Origin: Anaerolineaceae bacterium
GTDB taxonomy: Bacteria; Chloroflexota; Anaerolineae; Anaerolineales; Anaerolineaceae
Assembly: GCA_003446605.1 (NCBI GenBank)
Contig: DMDF01000075.1
Coordinates: 36,485-64,812 of the forward strand
Direction of reading: 5' to 3'
Length of the DNA: 28,328 nucleotides
Part shown: positions 22,456-28,328 of the stretch, one piece after another
How the letters are laid out: each line of letters opens with the position of its first letter
How positions within the stretch are numbered: the first letter of the stretch is position 1
Position numbers and translations under genes: made by a program
Notes under the pieces: model-generated
Seen by the model: the letters and a program-made list of their open reading frames with translations, nothing else
What the model was told of the DNA's origin: nothing
The model's database searches: none

Positions 22456-24951
22456 TTATTGCTCTTCTCCCCAAATTTTAGAAATCTTTCCTTCAATTCT
22501 TTTTTCAAATAACTCGATTAACTCTTTATTCATTTTAATGATTTTCTGTTCTTCTTCTATCCTTTCGACAATGACTTTTTGCTCTGATATTTTTGGTAAA
22601 GGTATTTTGTAAGTTAAAGCAAAGTCCTTCGTAAGCCGTTGTAATCCACTTGTACCACTCATATTATTTTTCCCTAAGTCAATATAGCTTTTTTCAGTGA
22701 TCCAGAAGTAAATCCATTCAGAATAAACCAATTCTTGCTTTGGTCTATAAACGAAGAACTCACTCGATCCAAAACCTATACCATTCATTAAGTTTCGGGC
22801 GATTCCTGATTTACCATTCTCAAAACATGGGGTAACTCGTGCTAATAGAACATCACCATCCTTAAAAAATGTATAGCTTGAATAAACATCTTTTAGTTTT
22901 CGTTTCTCTTGGGGAGAAAAATCCATCCGATGTTCATTTATATCTTGCATGGGTACAAATGAAACAAGAGTATCCTCGCTTATTTTTTTAACTTCGCTCT
23001 TTTTAGGGTTGAATTCACACACTTCCCCCAACTCCACCATCTCCCAATCCGGATTGATGTCGATGTGCGGTTTCCAGTTCTCGACCACCATGCGCGCGCC
23101 ATCGATGATCTTCTGGTAGCCATCCAATTCCTCAACGATTTTCTGCTGAATTTCGAGAGGGGGTATTGGGATATTAACATTGCTGACAAGTTGTGAGTTA
23201 AGATTCCGAACTACTCCACCAGTAGCATCTCTATTAAATTGCTTGTATACATTCTTTGATCTTAAGATGTAGTAAAGGTACTCTTTATCCAATATTTTCT
23301 TATCCAGGATGCGAAGTATAAGCCAACCATCATGAACGCATCCATTAATTTTTAATATATAAGGTCTTCCAAAACTCATGGAATTAGATAATAAAAAATC
23401 ACCTTCATAAACTCTCTTCGATTTTTCTGATCCTTCCTGGGAAATCTTCTCTTTCGAACTAACGATATATTTCGAATTTTCTTCTACATCGCCAATTTTT
23501 ATCCAGTTTATTCCATTCGGTTCAGTTGTAATAAATTTCTTGATTGGTCTTGGTGATGCACCTCTTTCGATATGACAAACATCTCCAATTTTTTTCATGT
23601 CCCACTTGATTTGATCATAAACAAAAACTTCCTTATATTTGGAATATGAAAAAATATAATTTCCATCATCTGCAATAATAGTTTTTTTAGCTAAATATGC
23701 AATTTGTGTGTTATTTAAATCTTTTCTTGGAAAATTTTTGAAATTAATAATAGTATTCAAAGCTATTGGTAGATCGTTTTCCGTTATATCTCTTCTCTGA
23801 GCTCCTAAGCCAAAACCATCATTCTGCACGTCCACAAACAAGATGCTGTCGCTACGTTTCGCGAAATCGCGGTCCATGAATAAAATCGAGGTTTTCACCC
23901 CGCTATACGGCTGGAAGACACCGGCTGGCAACGAAACCACCGCATAGAGGTAATTCTCTTCCACCAGCATCTTGCGCAGCCCTTTATAGGCATTATTCGA
24001 TTGAAAGATGATGCCCTCCGGCACAATGACCGCCGCTCTGCCGTGCAGGGTGAGATGTTCCATGATGTAATCCACAAAGAGCACTTCCGAGCGGTTGGCT
24101 TGAATGGCAAAGCGCTGGTGCGGGCGAATGCCGCCCTTGGGCGACATGAAGGGCGGGTTCGCCATGATGAGATCAAAATCATCATCCCAGCGCGCTTCAC
24201 TGGTGAGGGTGTCATACTCATAGATTTGGGGATCGGGGAAGTTGTGCAGGTACATGTTGACCTGCGAGATGCGCACCATATCGGGAGAAATATCATAGCC
24301 CACCAGGTTGCTGGCTAATTTTTGCTTCTCATCGGGGGTCAGTTCTTTTTCTTGATGCTGTGCTGCAATGTACTTATAGGCGGAGATCAGGAACCCCGCC
24401 GTGCCACAAGCGGGGTCGAGGATCTTCTCGTCCTTCTGCGGTTGCATAACCGCCACCATGAAATCGATGATATGGCGCGGGGTGCGGAACTGCCCGGCGG
24501 CGCCCTGCGAGCCCAGCACCGAGAGCAGATATTCATAGGCATCCCCCAGGTTTTCGCTGTGCTCGTAGGTGAACCAGTTGATCTCTTTGAGAAATAAATT
24601 CAAGGTTTCCGGGTCGCGGTAGGGTAAAAAAGCGCCTTTCATGATGGCGCGAAACAGTTCCGGCAGATGCGGGTTGGTTGCCATGCTATCCAAGCCGCGC
24701 ACGTACAGGTCCATGCGTTCCTGCCCCGAGAGGCGCAGATCTAGGAGTTTCTGCCAGGCATACTGCTCATAGCCTTCCACAAAAAAGCTGGCTTTGCCGC
24801 CCACCTCGACCGACTGCAAATCCATGTCGCTCATGAATTTATAGATCAGGGCATTGGTGATCTGCTCCACCTGGGCTTTGGGGTCGGGCACTTTTCCTAC
24901 CAAAACCTGGCGGGCGGCATCAATGTGTTGTTTAGTTCCGTTGTTCATCAT
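22456..24951 (-). CDS. Type I restriction-modification fused methylase-specificity protein (HsdM-HsdS)
   Basis: 831 residues. Residues 1 to about 445 are an N6-adenine methyltransferase: an N-terminal helical domain, then FRTPRHIIDFM, motif I DPACGTAGFL (179-188), and catalytic NPPF (265-268). From about 448 (KWDMKKIGDV) it is a specificity subunit with two target-recognition domains (about 450-600 and 640-790). Each ends in an IPIPPLEIQQKIVEEL- or IPLPKISEQKVIVERI-type helix that forms the spacer. Fusion gives the M and S functions in one polypeptide, leaving a separate HsdR. The conserved methylase and central spacer are GC-richer; the recognition domains (about 22540-23030 and 23160-23800) are AT-rich, consistent with exchange of recognition modules. 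The start is ATG 24951 or 24948, 20 bases after hsdR. Confidence 0.92.
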   Translation of the reverse strand: MMNNGTKQHIDAARQVLVGKVPDPKAQVEQITNALIYKFMSDMDLQSVEVGGKASFFVEGYEQYAWQKLLDLRLSGQERMDLYVRGLDSMATNPHLPELFRAIMKGAFLPYRDPETLNLFLKEINWFTYEHSENLGDAYEYLLSVLGSQGAAGQFRTPRHIIDFMVAVMQPQKDEKILDPACGTAGFLISAYKYIAAQHQEKELTPDEKQKLASNLVGYDISPDMVRISQVNMYLHNFPDPQIYEYDTLTSEARWDDDFDLIMANPPFMSPKGGIRPHQRFAIQANRSEVLFVDYIMEHLTLHGRAAVIVPEGIIFQSNNAYKGLRKMLVEENYLYAVVSLPAGVFQPYSGVKTSILFMDRDFAKRSDSILFVDVQNDGFGLGAQRRDITENDLPIALNTIINFKNFPRKDLNNTQIAYLAKKTIIADDGNYIFSYSKYKEVFVYDQIKWDMKKIGDVCHIERGASPRPIKKFITTEPNGINWIKIGDVEENSKYIVSSKEKISQEGSEKSKRVYEGDFLLSNSMSFGRPYILKINGCVHDGWLILRILDKKILDKEYLYYILRSKNVYKQFNRDATGGVVRNLNSQLVSNVNIPIPPLEIQQKIVEELDGYQKIIDGARMVVENWKPHIDINPDWEMVELGEVCEFNPKKSEVKKISEDTLVSFVPMQDINEHRMDFSPQEKRKLKDVYSSYTFFKDGDVLLARVTPCFENGKSGIARNLMNGIGFGSSEFFVYRPKQELVYSEWIYFWITEKSYIDLGKNNMSGTSGLQRLTKDFALTYKIPLPKISEQKVIVERIEEEQKIIKMNKELIELFEKRIEGKISKIWGEEQ

Positions 24952-24971
24952 GCTGGTAATCTCTTTTTGAT

Positions 24972-27500
24972 CTATAAATAGGTATTCAACGCAATATAGT
25001 CTTTAATATAATCCGGTACTTTATCGAGCCAGCCGTTCAGCGCACGAATATCCGCCATGGATAATTTCGGATTGGTCGCCAGTTGTGAATATTCCCTGGC
25101 ATCCACGATTTTTCTAATACCCGCATCCGTTAAATAGGCTTTCATAAAGTTTTGGATAGGGGGAACATACCTGGCATCCGGTTTATTAATCGCGATGAAC
25201 TGGCTGATCTCATCATCGAGCAGCTCATCTTTGCTCTTGAAGTGGTCGATGACCCCGAAGATGCGCTCCAGCACTTCTCGCCAGGTCAGGCGGCGGTCCA
25301 GGCACTCCGCGCGGCGCAGTTTTTCCAAGGTGACATATAATTCCGGCTTGTCCTCATAGCGCTCGCGGAATAACTTGATGGCGCGCTCCCATTGTTCATT
25401 TCCAATGGCATTTTTTATATCTTCATCCTTGCGCACCGGCTGCGCCAGTTTGCCGAATAGCTGCCGGTCAATGTGCATGCCCTCCAGCCCGATCGCGGTT
25501 TCGGTGTAGTCTTGCAGGGGATCAGGCACATAAACTGCCACTTCATCAAAATCTACTGCTGGAGCGGGGCTGATCTCCCCGATCCCTTTTCTCTCTCCCT
25601 GTACAGGCAATCTCAAAATCTCATCATAATTGAACTCTTCTTCAAAATATTCGCAGTTGGCGAAAAAATCGAAGAGTTTGAAACGCTCTTTTTTGACCAC
25701 CATTTTTTCTCGCTGTCCAGCGCGATCAAGTTCATATTGAAAAGTAAATGGTCTGGTTCCCCGTCCTTTGATCTGGATGAAATCGGTGGGGGAGAAGATG
25801 GGGCGCAACATACACAAGTTCAAAATATCTCGACAATCATAACCGGTGGTCATCATGCCCACCGTCACGCACACCCGCGTTCTACCCGATTTTTTATAGT
25901 TCTCCAGAAAGCGGGTAGTTCCGTTCAACGTATTACCCGCGAAATGCATAGCATGCTTCTGCGCCTCCATGATGTTGGAGGTCACCTGCATCGCGAAATC
26001 GGAGTTGTATTTGCCGGGGAATAGTTGCTCGGCATACTGGTTGAGAAACTGTGTGATCTTGGAGGCGTGTTCCTGGCTCACACAGAACACAATGGATTTG
26101 CCGATCTCGCCACTGATAGGGTCACGCAGGGCGTTTTCGAGGAATGTCTTACACATCATCCGATTAGTGTATTCTGAAAAAAAGTGATGCTCATAAGCGC
26201 CCTTGAAAAAGATCTGCTCGTTTTCCTCCCCTTCTTCATTTTCTTGCACCACCGCATAGCCCTGCTCGGATAACAATTGCGCAGTGATCTCGGTGCGCGC
26301 ATCCACCACGATCGGGTTGATCAAATAACCGTCCTTGACCCCATCCAGCAGGCTATAGCGGAAGGTGGGTTCTCCACTGGCGCAGCCGAAAGTGGCATAG
26401 GTATCCAGCAGTTGGCGCTGCTCCCAGGCGCGCGGGTCGCGTTGGTTGAGTTCATCGGGATTGATATTTTTCAAGTAATCTTTGGGAGTAGCGGTCAAGC
26501 CCAGCTTGTAGCCCACAAAATACTCAAATACGGCGCGCGCATTGCCATTGATAGAGCGGTGCGCTTCATCCGAAATGATGAGGTCGAAATCCGTTGGAGA
26601 AAAAAGTTTCAAATATTTGTTGTTGGAGGTGAAGCTCTGCACGGTAGAAATGACGATCTCGGCTTTTTTCCAATCACTGCGATTCTCTTTATATTTGACC
26701 GTAACATAATCTTTTTTTAAATAGTTATTGAAATTCTTATATGCCTGATCCTCCAACTCAAGACGATCAACCAGGAAAAGAATTCGTTTCGCGTTTCCTG
26801 TACGAAGAAATAGTTTGATGACTGCCGCAGCTACCAGGGTTTTGCCGGTGCCGGTCGCCATTTCAAACAGAAAGCGATCATTGCCCTTGCGTACAGATTC
26901 TTGCAGCGCTTTGACCGCGTTCAATTGGTAATAGCGCAGAAAGCGCAGTCCTTTTTCTTCAATGTAAGCATCACGTTTTTCTGCATTTATCCAACGGGGA
27001 TCTTCTGCATACCGGGCATCCTGCGAAACAGCAATATAGTCTTTTTCTACTTTTTCATCGTATAAAGCACGCGGGTCGGGTTGGTAATCCAGTCTGTGTT
27101 TCAATGATTCCAGGGTGGGGAATTCGGTGATAATTTCTGGGTTCCCTCTATATAAATCCCAAAAATAATGCACGTTGCCGTTGGATAGGATCACGAAACG
27201 GATATTTTCAGAATTAGCGTAGGCACGGGCTTGCTCTTTGCCATCCAGTGGATTTTTATCTTCTTTTTTGGCTTCCAGCACCACAAAGGGGAAACCGTCA
27301 TCATCCAGCAGCAAGAAATCCAGATATCCATGGACAGTTTGCTCAAAATCTTCCCCAAATTCGTTGAAAGCCTTTTTTGTAATTTTGGTATGGCTTTCCA
27401 ATTCTACATTGGCTTTGCCATGTTCATCATCAAAAAAGCACCAGCCGGCTTTTTCGAGTTTTTGATTGATTTTTATGCGTGCTTTGGCTTCGGACGGCAT
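24972..27500 (-). CDS. hsdR: Type I restriction enzyme endonuclease/translocase subunit
   Basis: 842 residues. The N-terminal nuclease domain shows GYLDFLLLDD (Asp61) and FVVLEAKKE (Glu76, Lys78), the PD-(D/E)XK catalytic set. The superfamily 2 motor follows: MATGTGKT (214-221), ISDEAHRSI (310-317), GLTATPKDY (about 334), then VTVGMMTTGYDCRDILNLCM and QIKGRGTR in the second RecA fold. A C-terminal helical domain should dock on the methylase. Together with the M-S fusion it forms a DNA-tracking restriction complex. ATG 27500 follows GAGGGATT at about 12 bases. It is the first gene of the operon; a good promoter lies at 27541-27569. Confidence 0.94.
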   Translation of the reverse strand: MPSEAKARIKINQKLEKAGWCFFDDEHGKANVELESHTKITKKAFNEFGEDFEQTVHGYLDFLLLDDDGFPFVVLEAKKEDKNPLDGKEQARAYANSENIRFVILSNGNVHYFWDLYRGNPEIITEFPTLESLKHRLDYQPDPRALYDEKVEKDYIAVSQDARYAEDPRWINAEKRDAYIEEKGLRFLRYYQLNAVKALQESVRKGNDRFLFEMATGTGKTLVAAAVIKLFLRTGNAKRILFLVDRLELEDQAYKNFNNYLKKDYVTVKYKENRSDWKKAEIVISTVQSFTSNNKYLKLFSPTDFDLIISDEAHRSINGNARAVFEYFVGYKLGLTATPKDYLKNINPDELNQRDPRAWEQRQLLDTYATFGCASGEPTFRYSLLDGVKDGYLINPIVVDARTEITAQLLSEQGYAVVQENEEGEENEQIFFKGAYEHHFFSEYTNRMMCKTFLENALRDPISGEIGKSIVFCVSQEHASKITQFLNQYAEQLFPGKYNSDFAMQVTSNIMEAQKHAMHFAGNTLNGTTRFLENYKKSGRTRVCVTVGMMTTGYDCRDILNLCMLRPIFSPTDFIQIKGRGTRPFTFQYELDRAGQREKMVVKKERFKLFDFFANCEYFEEEFNYDEILRLPVQGERKGIGEISPAPAVDFDEVAVYVPDPLQDYTETAIGLEGMHIDRQLFGKLAQPVRKDEDIKNAIGNEQWERAIKLFRERYEDKPELYVTLEKLRRAECLDRRLTWREVLERIFGVIDHFKSKDELLDDEISQFIAINKPDARYVPPIQNFMKAYLTDAGIRKIVDAREYSQLATNPKLSMADIRALNGWLDKVPDYIKDYIALNTYL

Positions 27501-27540
27501 GCGCGGTTAATCCCTCTGGTACTATTTATTTTCTGTGAAT

Positions 27541-27569
27541 AGTATAGACTTAAACCAAGATTTTGTCAT
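27541..27569 (-). promoter_or_regulatory. Promoter of the hsdR-hsdMS operon
   Basis: Minus strand: ATGACA (27569-27564, 5/6 of TTGACA), 17-bp spacer, TATACT (27546-27541, 5/6 of TATAAT). The predicted start is near 27534, giving a leader of about 34 nt with GAGGGATT before ATG 27500. Confidence 0.65.
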
Positions 27570-27764
27570 TTGATTGGATAGAGATGGGGTTTGCCAGTAC
27601 AGAAGATGGATAGACTTTCCAGCATCAAAAAAGACAGATATGTTAGAAAGGTGGAAGGCACCGGTTGTGGAAGGTCAAGGTGAATCTGAACGCGCCCTTC
27701 AGGCAAAAAGCCCGAGACGTAGATGAGATCCCCTGACCAAGATCTAAAAAGAGATCGGACGGTA
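27570..27764. other. Intergenic region upstream of the restriction operon
   Basis: No gene recognised; no tRNA or other RNA gene seen. It contains a short GC-rich stretch (about 27670-27745) of unknown origin before the repeat cluster begins. Confidence 0.4.
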
Positions 27765-27900
27765 TCTACTAATTATATTTTCGGCGCGTATGGAAACGCG
27801 CCCTTGCCAAGGTCAATCCGTTGCGACAGGTTCGGGAAGTGTTAGGAAATGGAGCAATTCTTCGGTCGCTACGCTCCTTCTGAATAACAGGGGAAAATGG
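27765..27900 (+). repeat. Composite repeat, divergent partial copy
   Basis: CTACTAATTATATTTTC followed by the GGCGCGT-ATGGAA-ACGCGCC hairpin (27783-27802), GGTCAATCCGTTGCGA, then a palindromic element with ATTC...GAAT ends (about 27853-27888) and ACAGGGGAAAATGG (27887-27900), which also ends copy 2. It is tandem to the fuller copy that starts at 27969. Confidence 0.75.
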
Positions 27901-27951
27901 ATTGGGGAAGTATTTAACCATTGTGGTTTTTCGGAAAGACATTGAAAAGAG

Positions 27952-27968
27952 GTGCGTCTTGAACGCAC
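27952..27968. repeat. Short hairpin element (GTGCGT / ACGCAC)
   Basis: Perfect 6-bp stem with a CTTGA loop, followed by ACTACTAATTA. It is another member of the stem-then-CTAC hairpin family, immediately before copy 3. Confidence 0.6.
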
Positions 27969-28265
27969 ACTACTAATTATAATTTTCGGCGCGTATGGAA
28001 ACGCGCCCTACCCATGCATAGGTCAATCCGTTGCGATTAATTCAGGAAGTGATCAGAATTTGGTGAGATTCCTCAGTCGCCATGCTCCATCGGAATGACA
28101 CGATAAGAGGTATGTACGTCATCCCAAGGGATTTCACCATTAGTAGAAAGAGCCAGCAAGTAAGAGAGCGCCCATATGTTTTTGGGTTTTGTTTTTGCGA
28201 CATACTCCATATGATCCCATCGCAATGAACAGATCCTTCGTCGTTTCACTCCTCAGGATGACGTT
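27969..28265 (+). repeat. Long composite repeat, copy 3
   Basis: ACTACTAATTATAATTTTC, hairpin GGCGCGT-ATGGAA-ACGCGCC (27988-28007), CAATCCGTTGCGATTAATTC, palindromic element GAGATTCCTCAG...GGAATGACA (28065-28100), then about 165 bp nearly identical to copy 2, including AGATCCTTCG...AGGATGACG (28231-28263). It is in the same orientation as copies 1 and 2. The last 60 bases of the window hold another small CTACG/CGTAG stem (28295-28310) and no gene. Confidence 0.87.
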
Positions 28266-28328
28266 GAAGGATAAGTGAATTGATGGATTGATGGCTACGG
28301 TTCGGCGTAGTGCCTCATTAGAAAAGGT

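Noticed and set aside
18152..27500. DISARM system
   Set aside because: A SNF2 gene and a methylase are present, but DrmA helicase, DrmB (DUF1998) and DrmC (PLD) are absent, and the methylase is a type I M-S fusion with its own HsdR.
7680..28265. CRISPR array
   Set aside because: The repeats are few, dispersed over 20 kb, long and composite, without regular spacers or cas genes.
7680..28265. Composite transposon or integrative element with its own mobility genes
   Set aside because: No transposase, integrase, relaxase or tRNA attachment site is visible; only repeats suggest mobility.

Overview
The window reads as a chromosomal piece of a Chloroflexota bacterium, most likely Anaerolineae. This rests on the general look of the BirA, GyrA and Pst proteins, TATAAT-type promoters placed directly against start codons, and abundant short palindromic intergenic repeats. 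It was not tested by any search. The window has two parts: a GC-richer housekeeping block (1-7405) and a more AT-rich, patchwork accessory region (7406-28328) cut up by dispersed repeats.

Housekeeping block. A small heat-shock protein (hsp20) ends in a textbook terminator and is followed by a biotin-protein ligase (birA). gyrA converges on birA. Divergent from gyrA is a compact pstS-pstC-pstA-pstB operon for high-affinity phosphate uptake. No phoU or phoBR is present. gyrA and pstS share the string TAAGGTATAATT at their promoters, and pstS, birA and an accessory ATPase gene look leaderless.

Accessory part 1 (7406-18100). First comes a MqsR-like toxin with an antitoxin that combines a YgiT-type zinc finger, a helix-turn-helix and a Panacea/SocA domain, behind a TTGACA promoter with two near-identical palindromes. 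Next is an AAA_14/DUF4143 ATPase with a perfect 14-bp inverted repeat at its promoter. Then comes a minus-strand amino-sugar operon: GntR regulator, mannose-family PTS EIIA, EIIB and a fused EIIC-EIID, NanE epimerase, a SIS-domain protein and NagA. It probably imports and phosphorylates N-acetylmannosamine (or a related sugar) and converts it through GlcNAc-6-P to GlcN-6-P. It has a near-consensus promoter overlapped by a palindromic operator.

Accessory part 2 (18152-27500, all minus strand). This is a defence-like island: type I restriction HsdR, a fused HsdM-HsdS, a DUF5655 PD-(D/E)XK-type nuclease, a coiled-coil/helix-hairpin-helix protein, and a SNF2-family helicase whose reading frame is broken at an A8 run.

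Three direct copies of a long composite repeat (about 7.68-7.90, 17.66-18.08 and 27.97-28.27 kb) sit about 10 kb apart. They bracket the toxin/ATPase/amino-sugar module and the defence module, so they may be recombination points for gain or loss of whole modules. The best candidates for something new are the SNF2 + HhH/coiled-coil pair beside the restriction system, and the covarying palindromic repeat family.
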